Positions 24,501-32,666 of a stretch of 64,000 nucleotides of DNA are shown piece after piece (position 1 is the first letter of the stretch; the number at the start of each line of letters is the position of its first letter). The notes below the pieces were generated by a model. The model did no database searches. It was not told where the DNA came from and saw nothing but the letters and a program-made list of their open reading frames with translations. This DNA is from Flavobacterium sp. SM15 (lineage in GTDB: Bacteria > Bacteroidota > Bacteroidia > Flavobacteriales > Flavobacteriaceae), in NCBI RefSeq assembly GCF_022012335.1, contig NZ_JAKLTO010000002.1:372001-436000 (forward strand), given 5' to 3'. Position numbers and translations under genes: made by a program.

Positions 24501-27179
24501 ATGTTTCAAAAAGCAACAAAACTATTTTTTGCTGTTTTACTATTAGGAAATATATCTACTTTAAAAGCTCAGGAAACCACAACTCCAGAAGCCGGAAAAC
24601 AATATATACTTGCCGATGTTGACGTAACCGGAAAAATAACCTACAATAAACAAACGGTTATTACTTTCTCAGGATTAGAAAAGGGCCAAACCATTACCGT
24701 TCCCGGTGATGAAATTAGCAGCGCCATAAAAAAATTATGGAAGCTGGGTTTGTTCAATGATGTGAATTTTTACATTAACAAAATTCAAAACGACAGTCTT
24801 TTTCTCGAGCTGAACATCAATGAATTACCTAAACTGAACGAAGTAAAATTTGTAGGTGTAAAAAAAGGTAAATCAGAAGATTTCATCAAAGACAACGACC
24901 TTAAAAAAGACAAAGTAGTAAACGAAAACTTGCTTACCACTACCAAAAATTACATCGAAAACAAATACAAAAAAGACGGTTACTACAACACTAAAGTTAA
25001 CATAAATACTGTTGCGGACACTACCGAAAACAAAGTAAACATGCTGGTTTCGGTAGATCGAGGTAAGAAAGTACGCATCCGAAAAATTAATTTCAACGGA
25101 AATTCCCAGTTAACCAATGGTCAGTTAAAACGTGCAATGTCTAACACCAAACAGAAGGGTTTCCTTAATCCGATGCGAATTTTAAAGTCGTCCAAATTTA
25201 TCAAGGAAAAATACACAGAAGATTTAACCTCTCTGGTTGACAAATACAAGGAAAAAGGTTTCCGTGATGCCCGTGTTACTCAAGAAGCGGTTAATTACGA
25301 CAAAGATAAAAACACGGTAGATATCAACATCAGTGTAGAAGAAGGAAGAAAACACTATTTTGGTAATTTCCGCTATTTAGGAAACTCGGTATATAATAAC
25401 CAGCAGTTAGATCGTGTTTTAGGGATTAAAAAAGGAGATGTTTACAATGGTAAGTTATTGAATGAGCGTATTGCAGACAAGAAAAATCCTGATGCAGAAG
25501 ATTTAACCAACCTTTACCAAAACAACGGATATTTGTTTTCTAACATCAACGCCGTAGAGGTAAAAACCGAAAACGACACCATTGACTTTGAACTTAGAAT
25601 TACTGAAGGCCCAATTGCTTATTTCAATAAAGTAAACGTAACCGGAAACGACAAAACGCATGACCGAGTAATTTATCGTGAATTGCGTACCAAACCAGGA
25701 CAAAAATGGAGCAAGGATAACGTGATCCGTACGGTTCGTGAACTTGGACAACTGGGCTTTTTTGATCCAGAAAAATTACAACCGGATGTTAAACCCAACG
25801 GTGCAGACGGAACAGTAGATATTACCTATAACGTGGTAGAAAAAGGATCCAGTCAGGTAGAACTTCAAGGAGGTTATGGCGGTGGCGGATTCATCGGTAC
25901 TTTAGGATTGTCGTTTAACAACTTCTCGGCACGAAATCTTTTCAAAAAAGATGCCTATAAACCGCTTCCGATGGGAGACGGACAAAAAATGTCCCTTCGT
26001 CTACAAGGAAGTACTTATTTCCAAACCTATAGTTTATCCTTTTCAGAACCATGGTTTGGAGGCAAAAAACCGATCAGTTTCTCAACCTCTATTTCACACA
26101 GTAAGCAGTTTTTATACAACTACTCTTCTCGTGATGTAGACCGTAATCAAAGTTTCAACATTACTACCATCTCTGTTGGAATTGCAAAGCGTTTGAAAGT
26201 GCCGGATGATTATTTCTCACTTTCACAAAGCATCAGCTTCCAATATTACGATTTAAACAACTACAACACCGGCTTATTTACCTTTGGTAACGGGGCTTCA
26301 AGAAACTTAACCTATTCGATCGGGCTATCGCGAAACAGTAAAGGTCTTAACCCGATTTACCCGATGTACGGTTCAGAATTTTCAGTTGTAGGAAAATTTA
26401 CGCTACCTTATTCACTATTTAATGGTGTAGATTATAAAAATTTAGGTAATTTAGAGGAAAATAAATTAAAAGCAACCACAACAGGCTATTACACCGACAC
26501 TACGGGAACCCACTCGTATCCAGCTGGAACCTACATAGACAGCAACGGTCACCCTGTTTTGGATGGAGATTTTACCAAAGCTGCCCCAGATCCGGCTAAA
26601 GTGGATCAGAAAAAATTCAATTGGCTTGAATATTATAAAGTAAAATTTAAAGCTGATTTGTATACGAAAGTTTATCATAAATTAGTTCTTCGCTCATTAG
26701 GAGAGTTTGGTTTCTTAGGAGCCTACAACCAAGATCGCGGCTTAGTTCCTTTTGAAAGGTTTTATTTAGGCGGTGACGGTTTAGCAAACTTTTCTATGGA
26801 TGGTCGTGAGATGATTCAGTTACGAGGGTATCCGAACCAATCGTTAGCCCCTATTATCCAGGATCCAGGTCCAAGATACGGTCAACAAATCGGAGGAACA
26901 GTTTATAATAAGTTTTCACTGGAAATGCGTTACCCGATAACTATGGAACAAGCCGCATCAATTTATGCCTTAACATTTATTGAAGGTGGAGCATCCTACG
27001 CATCGTTTAAAGGCTACAATCCGTTTGCTTTACAGCGTTCAGCAGGATTTGGTTTAAGGGTATTTATGCCTGCTTTCGGATTATTAGGAATTGATTTTGC
27101 TCACGGTTTTGACGCTGTTCCTGGAGAAACACAAAAAAGTGGATGGCAAACGCACTTCATTATTGGTCAACAATTTTAA
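24501..27179 (+). CDS. bamA: BamA, outer membrane protein assembly factor
   Basis: This 892-residue Omp85 protein inserts beta-barrels in the outer membrane. The ATG at 24501 directly begins a signal peptide (MFQKATKLFFAVLLLGNISTLKAQ). A longer upstream frame overlaps uppS and was rejected. Five POTRA-like domains fill about 30-440 (YILADVDVTGKITYNK, GKKVRIRKINFNG, GRKHYFGNFRYLGN, GPIAYFNKVNVTGN). The barrel runs to the terminal FIIGQQF with a C-terminal Phe. It stands next to two OmpH/Skp chaperones, as in many bacteria. Confidence 0.96.
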   Translation: MFQKATKLFFAVLLLGNISTLKAQETTTPEAGKQYILADVDVTGKITYNKQTVITFSGLEKGQTITVPGDEISSAIKKLWKLGLFNDVNFYINKIQNDSLFLELNINELPKLNEVKFVGVKKGKSEDFIKDNDLKKDKVVNENLLTTTKNYIENKYKKDGYYNTKVNINTVADTTENKVNMLVSVDRGKKVRIRKINFNGNSQLTNGQLKRAMSNTKQKGFLNPMRILKSSKFIKEKYTEDLTSLVDKYKEKGFRDARVTQEAVNYDKDKNTVDINISVEEGRKHYFGNFRYLGNSVYNNQQLDRVLGIKKGDVYNGKLLNERIADKKNPDAEDLTNLYQNNGYLFSNINAVEVKTENDTIDFELRITEGPIAYFNKVNVTGNDKTHDRVIYRELRTKPGQKWSKDNVIRTVRELGQLGFFDPEKLQPDVKPNGADGTVDITYNVVEKGSSQVELQGGYGGGGFIGTLGLSFNNFSARNLFKKDAYKPLPMGDGQKMSLRLQGSTYFQTYSLSFSEPWFGGKKPISFSTSISHSKQFLYNYSSRDVDRNQSFNITTISVGIAKRLKVPDDYFSLSQSISFQYYDLNNYNTGLFTFGNGASRNLTYSIGLSRNSKGLNPIYPMYGSEFSVVGKFTLPYSLFNGVDYKNLGNLEENKLKATTTGYYTDTTGTHSYPAGTYIDSNGHPVLDGDFTKAAPDPAKVDQKKFNWLEYYKVKFKADLYTKVYHKLVLRSLGEFGFLGAYNQDRGLVPFERFYLGGDGLANFSMDGREMIQLRGYPNQSLAPIIQDPGPRYGQQIGGTVYNKFSLEMRYPITMEQAASIYALTFIEGGASYASFKGYNPFALQRSAGFGLRVFMPAFGLLGIDFAHGFDAVPGETQKSGWQTHFIIGQQF

Positions 27180-27217
27180 AATTTGGCACGATAGTTGAAT
27201 CTAAATTCATCAACGTT

Positions 27218-28240
27218 ATGAGAAAACATTTTTTGATTGCACTTGTAACTCTTGCATCGACATTTGCAAACGCTCAGGCAAAAGGGGTTAAAGTTGGATA
27301 CATTGATATGGATTATATTCTGGAAAAAGCTCCGGATTATGCCGAGGCAAAAAACCAATTGGAACAAAAAGCCCAAACCTGGAAACAGGAGATTGAAGTT
27401 AAAAAAACGGAAATCACCAAATTAAAAGACAACTTGAATACGGAAAAAGTTCTTCTAACCAAAGAACTGATTTCGGAAAGAGAAGAAGAAATTGCGTTCC
27501 TTGAAAAAGAATTGTTGGATTATCAGCAAAAAAGATTTGGTCCCAACGGTGATTTGATTATTCAAAAAGCCACCTTGATAAAACCTATCCAAGATCAGGT
27601 TTTTAATGCTGTTCAGGACATCGCCGAAGGAAAAAAATACGATTTTATTTTTGACAAATCCTCAGACATGAGTATGGTCTTTGCCGCTCAACGATTTGAC
27701 ATTAGTGATCAGGTTTTAAGAGTATTGGTTCGCGCTCAAAAGAAAGAGCAATTAAACAAAAAACAGCTGAAAGAGCAAGAGAAACAAGACGCGGCTGAAG
27801 ACTTGAAAAACGATCCGGATCAAATTGAACGTCAAAAGAAATTAGACGATAAAAAAGCGGCACGTCAAAAAATTGTAGATGATCGTAAAAAAGCGGTTGA
27901 AGAAAAGAGAAAAGCAGCAGAAGAAGCACGCAAGAAACTCTTGGAAGAAAATGATGCCAAACGCAATAAAGCTAAAAACCCAGACACAAAATCTGGAGAA
28001 ACTGCTCCTGCTTCAACAGCCAAAGAAAACAACAAAGCTAAAAACGATTCTATAGCAGTAGCTAAAAAAGCAGCAGTCGAACAAGCAAGACAAAAAACTC
28101 AAGAAGAACGTCAAAAACTAATAGAAGATAAAAAGAAAGCACTTGAAGAGCGCCGTAAAAAAATACTAGAAGACCGCGAAAAAATTAAAAAAGAGCGCGA
28201 AGAAGCGCAAAAAAAGAAAGCAGAAGAAAATAAAAAATAA
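27218..28240 (+). CDS. OmpH/Skp-family periplasmic chaperone with long charged tail
   Basis: This 340-residue protein has a signal peptide (MRKHFLIALVTLASTFANAQ) and an OmpH/Skp domain (about 25-185; VGYIDMDYILEK, then long helices). A long Lys/Glu/Ala-rich coiled-coil tail follows (about 190-340, KKLLEENDAKRN...). The Skp domain prevents aggregation of barrel proteins in the periplasm. The tail roughly doubles the usual length of about 170. The ATG at 27218 was chosen because it starts the signal peptide; an upstream frame overlaps bamA. A second, ordinary OmpH gene follows 25 bp later. Confidence 0.9.
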   Translation: MRKHFLIALVTLASTFANAQAKGVKVGYIDMDYILEKAPDYAEAKNQLEQKAQTWKQEIEVKKTEITKLKDNLNTEKVLLTKELISEREEEIAFLEKELLDYQQKRFGPNGDLIIQKATLIKPIQDQVFNAVQDIAEGKKYDFIFDKSSDMSMVFAAQRFDISDQVLRVLVRAQKKEQLNKKQLKEQEKQDAAEDLKNDPDQIERQKKLDDKKAARQKIVDDRKKAVEEKRKAAEEARKKLLEENDAKRNKAKNPDTKSGETAPASTAKENNKAKNDSIAVAKKAAVEQARQKTQEERQKLIEDKKKALEERRKKILEDREKIKKEREEAQKKKAEENKK

Positions 28241-28265
28241 ATATTTTTAAACACCAATTTAGACA

Positions 28266-28775
28266 ATGAAACAAATTAAAACTTTACTTATCGCTGCAGC
28301 ACTTTTCTTAGGTGCAAATCAAACCATTTCAGCTCAGGCAAAAGTTGCCCACATTGATGTTCAAGAATTAATGACTACGATGCCGGAAATGAAAACTGCT
28401 CAGGCACAGGTTAAAAAAATCAGTGAAACTTACGACAAAGAGTACAACACTATGGTTACTGAGTACCAAACCAAAATGAAAAAATACGAGTCGGAAGCTC
28501 AAACCGTAACTGAAGCTGTTAACGAAACACGTGCTAAAGAAATGCAGGATATGGGACAACGTATTCAGCAGTACAGAGAAAATGCACAAAAAGAGTTAGA
28601 GCAAAAAAACATGGATTTGGTAAAACCAATCATGGACAAAGCAAGAGCTGCAATTCAAAAAGTAGCTAAAGCAAAAGGATACCAGTATGTTTTAGATTCA
28701 ACTAGCGGAAGCGGAGTAATCTTGGCTGATGGTCCAAACTTATTACCGGAAGTGAAAAAAGAATTAGGATTCTAA
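28266..28775 (+). CDS. OmpH/Skp-family periplasmic chaperone
   Basis: This 169-residue protein has a signal peptide (MKQIKTLLIAAALFLGANQTISAQ) and a complete OmpH/Skp domain. It has VAHIDVQELMTTMPEMK, two long helices, then YQYVLDSTSGSGVILADG near the end. Length is typical of Skp. Together with the longer paralogue directly upstream it would deliver unfolded outer membrane proteins to BamA. A strong terminator follows. Confidence 0.93.
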   Translation: MKQIKTLLIAAALFLGANQTISAQAKVAHIDVQELMTTMPEMKTAQAQVKKISETYDKEYNTMVTEYQTKMKKYESEAQTVTEAVNETRAKEMQDMGQRIQQYRENAQKELEQKNMDLVKPIMDKARAAIQKVAKAKGYQYVLDSTSGSGVILADGPNLLPEVKKELGF

Positions 28776-28792
28776 TAAAGTTTTCTTAAATA

Positions 28793-28824
28793 AAAAAACT
28801 GCTCTAAAATTAGAGCAGTTTTTT
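28793..28824 (+). terminator. Terminator of the PorG-uppS-bamA-ompH run
   Basis: A long A-T-flanked stem (28793-28807 with 28810-28824, core CTGCTCTAA/TTAGAGCAG) is followed by T's. It lies 17 bp after the second ompH stop and directly before murI. Confidence 0.88.
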
Positions 28825-28838
28825 TTTACATTTGTTTT

Positions 28839-29618
28839 ATGAGCAGTAAAAACCCCATAGGCATTTTCGATTCAGGCATTGGAGGAACTTCCATTTGGAG
28901 GGAGATCCACAATCTTCTTCCTCAAGAAAACACTTTTTATCTTGCCGACAGCAAAAACGCTCCTTACGGCCAAAAGTCAAAGGAAGAAATTATTGCACTT
29001 AGTTCTAAAAATACCGAGTTTCTTTTAAACCAAAACGCAAAAGTTATTGTAGTCGCTTGCAATACTGCCACCACAAATGCGATTAAAGAATTGCGTGCTA
29101 AATACGATGTACCTTTTATTGGAATTGAACCAGCCATAAAACCAGCTGCTCATCGAAGTAAGACCGAAACTATTGGTATTTTAGCCACTAAAGGCACTTT
29201 AAACAGTGAACTTTTCAATCGTGCTGTAGAAACTTACTCCAACGTAAAAATTATTGAACAGGTAGGCTACGGACTGGTAAGTTTAATTGAGGAAGGAAAA
29301 ATGAATTCCGAAGAAATGACAGGCCTTCTAAATGATTACCTAAAACCAATGGTGGAACAAAACATCGATTACTTAGTTCTTGGCTGTACGCATTACCCCT
29401 ATTTGATCCCGCAAATCAAAAAAATCATACCAAGTCATATTAAGATTATCGATTCTGGAGAAGCAGTAGCCAAACAAACAAAAAACGTATTGGAAAAAAA
29501 TCATCTGCTTAATACTTCAACAGCGCAAAGTTCACAGATTTTCTATTCCAACAGCGATGCCAGGGTTTTAAAAGACATCCTAGGGTTTTCCAAAGAGGTT
29601 TACGAGAAAGACTTTTAA
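28839..29618 (+). CDS. murI: Glutamate racemase
   Basis: This 259-residue enzyme makes D-glutamate for peptidoglycan. The catalytic Asp is in FDSGIGG, and the two catalytic cysteines are in VACNTATTNA (about 73) and LGCTHYPYL (about 182). Length is typical. Its stop overlaps the stop of the converging gamma-carbonic-anhydrase-like gene by 4 bp. The ATG begins right after the bamA-run terminator. Confidence 0.96.
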   Translation: MSSKNPIGIFDSGIGGTSIWREIHNLLPQENTFYLADSKNAPYGQKSKEEIIALSSKNTEFLLNQNAKVIVVACNTATTNAIKELRAKYDVPFIGIEPAIKPAAHRSKTETIGILATKGTLNSELFNRAVETYSNVKIIEQVGYGLVSLIEEGKMNSEEMTGLLNDYLKPMVEQNIDYLVLGCTHYPYLIPQIKKIIPSHIKIIDSGEAVAKQTKNVLEKNHLLNTSTAQSSQIFYSNSDARVLKDILGFSKEVYEKDF

Positions 29619-30133
29619 TCTTCTTTAAACCAACTCGAATACATAACATAGTTGTTGGAAATTCGCTCTATTTCCCCTGCAAAGTCAGAAGCGTTGATAT
29701 CTTTCACCTTCTTGGCTGGAATACCTGCGTAAATAGTTCCGGATTCTACAACGGTGTTCTGTGTAACTACTGAACCTGCCGCAACAATTGAATTACTTTC
29801 AATCACGCAATTATCCATAACAATGGAACCCATTCCAATTAAAACATTATCGTGAACGGTGCATCCATGAACAATCGCATTATGCCCGATCGATACATTA
29901 TTCCCGATTACCGTTGGATGTTTTTGATAAGTACAATGAATAATTGCCCCATCCTGAATATTTACTTTATTTCCTATTTTAATAAAATGAACATCGCCGC
30001 GAACAACAGCATTAAACCAAACACTGCAGGAAGCACCAAAAGTTACATCACCAACAACAGTTGCATTTTCAGCAAGATAACAATCTGAAGGAATTTGAGG
30101 TGCTTTTCCTTTTACTTCTTTTATTAAGGCCAT
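29615..30133 (-). CDS. Gamma-carbonic-anhydrase-like hexapeptide protein
   Basis: This 172-residue left-handed beta-helix protein has hexapeptide repeats (VVGDVTFGASCSVWFNAVVRGD, then IGNNVSIGHNAIVHG, then VIGMGSIV-type turns). The zinc-ligand histidines of the gamma-CA family are present in IIHCTY and GHNAIVHGC. Members include carbonic anhydrases and acyl-carrier-linked PaaY-type thioesterases, so the exact reaction is open. The ATG at 30133 begins MALIKEVKG; a longer frame to 30166 was rejected because it would read through the PorP terminator. Confidence 0.88.
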   Translation of the reverse strand: MALIKEVKGKAPQIPSDCYLAENATVVGDVTFGASCSVWFNAVVRGDVHFIKIGNKVNIQDGAIIHCTYQKHPTVIGNNVSIGHNAIVHGCTVHDNVLIGMGSIVMDNCVIESNSIVAAGSVVTQNTVVESGTIYAGIPAKKVKDINASDFAGEIERISNNYVMYSSWFKED

Positions 30134-30146
30134 AGTATAAAAAAAA

Positions 30147-30165
30147 TGTCCCGAAAACCGGGACA
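30147..30165 (-). terminator. Terminator after the PorP/SprF gene
   Basis: A 7-bp GC-rich stem (30147-30153 with 30159-30165, TGTCCCG/CGGGACA) is followed by eight T's on the minus strand. It lies 15 bp beyond the PorP stop. Confidence 0.85.
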
Positions 30166-30180
30166 TAAATAAGTTTAAAA

Positions 30181-31182
30181 TTAGTTAACCGCCGGACAGT
30201 TACAGTGGTAAGGCTCTCTTGTACAGTTAAAGTTAAGCCCTAATGTAATTTGATGGAAACCTGCATTATCGAATTTAACCGCTTGTGCTAAATAAGAGTA
30301 GGTATAGGAAAACATAAAGTTTTTATAATTTATCCCCACAATTGGAGTAATGTACTGTAAGTTCTGATCTTTAACAGCTCCTTGCTCGTAATATTGAGTA
30401 GCATCGAAACTTCTTCTGTATGAAAGTCCTCCCCATACTTTACCAAAATTCTCCATAGTTTTGTAAACCTTTAAGTTCACATCAATTGATTTTTCTTTGG
30501 TTTTTTCTGTCAATTGGAACATAAGTGAAGGCTCCCACATTAGACCTTCATCATTACCGAAAGTATAACCCGCAGACCAAAGGAATTTACGCAAGTTATC
30601 ATCTTCAATATCAGAATAGATTTTACGACGGGTTTCAACAGCATTCTTAACCGTTACATGCGTGTAAAAATTTACCAAATGATACGACATTCCGAAATCA
30701 ACATTGAAATAACTGTAATTTTGTTTTGTTCCAACATTCAACGGATCAAATAAAGTTCCGAATTCGGTTTCATCAAGCATACTCTGAATAATTCCTGCAC
30801 TTAATCCGAAGGAAAGCATATTCAAATCGTCATTTCCTGCACTAAAACGCAAATGGTGAGCATAGGTAACTTTAGCTCCTTTTTGGGAGTGGTAACCGTT
30901 ACGGTCATTAAAAACAATAGCTCCAACCCCTGAAGTTTTCTCATCACCTAAACTTGTATTAACACTCAAAGTCTGTAATCTTGGCGCATCGGTCTCCCCG
31001 AACCATTGCTGACGTGCAGTCAATCTAACTTTTGCACAATTTGCAGCACCGGCCATTGAGGGGTGAATTAGATAGTAGTTGTCTGATAAATAATCCGAAT
31101 AAACCGCAATCCCTTCCTGTGCGAAAGAAAACTGTGTTAAACCTAAAGCTAAAGCAAATAACGCTTTTTTAAGTAATTTCAT
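30181..31182 (-). CDS. PorP/SprF-family type IX secretion membrane protein
   Basis: This 333-residue outer membrane barrel protein has a signal peptide (MKLLKKALFALALGLTQFSFAQ). The family start is EGIAVYSDYLSDNYYLIHPSMAGAANCAKVRLTARQQW. Such proteins anchor T9SS cargo or adhesins on the cell surface; in F. johnsoniae SprF handles the adhesin SprB. This copy stands alone, without a large adhesin gene next to it, so its partner is unknown. A good promoter (31248-31279) precedes it. Confidence 0.92.
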   Translation of the reverse strand: MKLLKKALFALALGLTQFSFAQEGIAVYSDYLSDNYYLIHPSMAGAANCAKVRLTARQQWFGETDAPRLQTLSVNTSLGDEKTSGVGAIVFNDRNGYHSQKGAKVTYAHHLRFSAGNDDLNMLSFGLSAGIIQSMLDETEFGTLFDPLNVGTKQNYSYFNVDFGMSYHLVNFYTHVTVKNAVETRRKIYSDIEDDNLRKFLWSAGYTFGNDEGLMWEPSLMFQLTEKTKEKSIDVNLKVYKTMENFGKVWGGLSYRRSFDATQYYEQGAVKDQNLQYITPIVGINYKNFMFSYTYSYLAQAVKFDNAGFHQITLGLNFNCTREPYHCNCPAVN

Positions 31183-31247
31183 AATCCCTTGTTTTTGAGA
31201 AAACTCTCGTCAATTTGTCTAAAATCAGCTAAACTTATGAAGCTGTC

Positions 31248-31279
31248 CAAATATATAACATTTTGAACAACAAAAACAA
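31248..31279 (-). promoter_or_regulatory. Promoter of the PorP/SprF gene
   Basis: On the minus strand, TTG (31279-31277), 21 nt, then TATATTTG (31255-31248) matches the consensus. It lies 65 bp before the ATG. A -7-like TAAATTTG on the plus strand (31383-31390) may serve the divergent nfu gene. Confidence 0.65.
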
Positions 31280-31408
31280 CTGTAAGACAATATTGTACAA
31301 ATTAATTTTAAATAAATCTTATCGATGTGTTAATTTTTTCAATAAAAAACCAAATATAATTATTCATAGAATATAACTTCATTAAATTTGCAAAAAATCA
31401 CAAAAACA

Positions 31409-32308
31409 ATGCTAAAAGTAACAATAAAAGACACTCAAAACCCTGCTATCGTAAAATTCGAATTTCCGGAGTTTATCACTAAGAGTCAGAACTTTGAGTT
31501 TAAAAACATAGACGAAACCGCTGCCTCTCCACTGGCAAAACAACTGTTCTTCCTTCCCTTTGTAAAAACGGTTTACATCTCCGGGAACTTCATCGCTATT
31601 GAAAAATTCTCCATCGTAGAATGGCACGAAGTAAAAGAATTAGTTGCCGAGCAAATCGAAACTTTTGTTGACAAGGGCGGAAAAATCATCAATGTCGAGG
31701 AAAACTCCAGCAAAAAAATTCCGGTTACCGTTTACAGCGAAACCACACCTAACCCATCGGTAATGAAGTTTGTGGCCAGTAAAATGTTAACCAAAACCAT
31801 GGTAGAATGCAAAAACATCGACCAAACCGCAGCTTCTCCCTTAGCAAAAGAACTTTTTAAATTCCCATTTGTAAAAGAAGTTTTCATCGATGAGAATTAT
31901 GTTTCCATCTCCAAATACGACATCTCGGAATGGATGGAAATCACTCAGGAAATCCGTTCGTTCATCAAAACTTATATTGAAGAAGGTAAAACCGTGATCG
32001 ACGAAACTCAAATCATAAAAACACAAAACCACGAAACCCAACAAGAGGAGTATTTCGAAAAACTGGATGCGACTTCACAGCAAATCATAAATATTCTGGA
32101 AGAGTATGTAAAACCGGCCGTTCAATCCGATGGTGGAAACATCATGTTCCAATCCTTTGACGAAAAAGAAAAACGCGTAAAAGTGATTCTACAAGGAGCT
32201 TGCAGCGGTTGTCCTTCCTCAACCTTTACCCTGAAAAACGGTATTGAAAACATGCTAAAGGAAATGCTTCACGATCAAGAAATCAAAGTGGAAGCCGTTA
32301 ACGGATAA
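31409..32308 (+). CDS. NifU/Nfu-type Fe-S cluster scaffold with duplicated N domain
   Basis: This 299-residue protein carries two copies of the Nfu N-terminal domain. Copy one (about 8-85) has AIVKFEFPEFIT, AASPLAKQLFFLPFVKTVYIS and NFIAIEKF. Copy two (about 107-195) has PSVMKFVASKMLTK, AASPLAKELFKFPFVKEVFID and NYVSISKYDISEW. The C-terminal NifU domain (about 220-299) has the cluster-binding Cys265-X2-Cys268 (CSGC). It assembles or delivers Fe-S clusters in the cytoplasm. The ATG at 31409 was preferred over a TTG 21 nt upstream. One N domain is usual, so the duplication is notable. Confidence 0.92.
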   Translation: MLKVTIKDTQNPAIVKFEFPEFITKSQNFEFKNIDETAASPLAKQLFFLPFVKTVYISGNFIAIEKFSIVEWHEVKELVAEQIETFVDKGGKIINVEENSSKKIPVTVYSETTPNPSVMKFVASKMLTKTMVECKNIDQTAASPLAKELFKFPFVKEVFIDENYVSISKYDISEWMEITQEIRSFIKTYIEEGKTVIDETQIIKTQNHETQQEEYFEKLDATSQQIINILEEYVKPAVQSDGGNIMFQSFDEKEKRVKVILQGACSGCPSSTFTLKNGIENMLKEMLHDQEIKVEAVNG

Positions 32309-32401
32309 TTTTTACCGTTGCTCTAAAACTGGTGCAAGAAATTGGTTTTTAAGAAATTACACTATAATTTTAATAGCTAATATCTTTAAATCCAACACAT
32401 C

Positions 32402-32605
32402 ATGGGAGTAATGAAAGTTATCGAAATCTTGTCCAGTTCCGATGTGAGCTGGGAAGAAGCTACCCGTAAAGGGGTTGCAGAAGCGGCTAAGACCTTAAAA
32501 CATATTCGTTCAGCCTACGTACAGGAACAAAGTGCCGTAGTAGACGAAGACGGAAAAGTGACCCATTACCGCGTCAACCTGAAACTCACCTTCGAAATCA
32601 AGTAA
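32402..32605 (+). CDS. Dodecin
   Basis: This 67-residue protein is a complete dodecin, a twelve-subunit hollow sphere that stores flavin. The family pattern is clear: MKVIEILSSSDVSWEEATRKGVAEAAKTLKHIRSAYVQEQSAVV, then HYRVNLKLTFEI. The ATG at 32402 gives MGVMKVIEI; the next ATG is three codons later. It stands between nfu and the YyaL-like gene with its own terminator. Confidence 0.92.
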   Translation: MGVMKVIEILSSSDVSWEEATRKGVAEAAKTLKHIRSAYVQEQSAVVDEDGKVTHYRVNLKLTFEIK

Positions 32606-32630
32606 GTTTTAGGAAATCACCGTATCTTTA

Positions 32631-32650
32631 AGCGTTCAAATTTGGACGCT
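32631..32650 (+). terminator. Terminator after dodecin
   Basis: A 10-bp stem (32631-32640 with 32641-32650, AGCGTTCAAA/TTTGGACGCT, one G-U pair) is followed by seven T's. It lies 25 bp after the dodecin stop. The tight loop implies the central A-T pairs open. Confidence 0.8.
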
Positions 32651-32666
32651 TTTTTTATTAGAACTC

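Noticed and set aside
27143-27217. Longer N-terminus for the first OmpH protein, overlapping the bamA end
   Set aside because: The ATG at 27218 directly begins a signal peptide; the upstream part would block export.
28827-28834. TACATTTG as a murI promoter
   Set aside because: It lies in the T-rich tail of the preceding terminator, ends only 4 nt before the murI ATG, and has no -33 TTG at the right distance.
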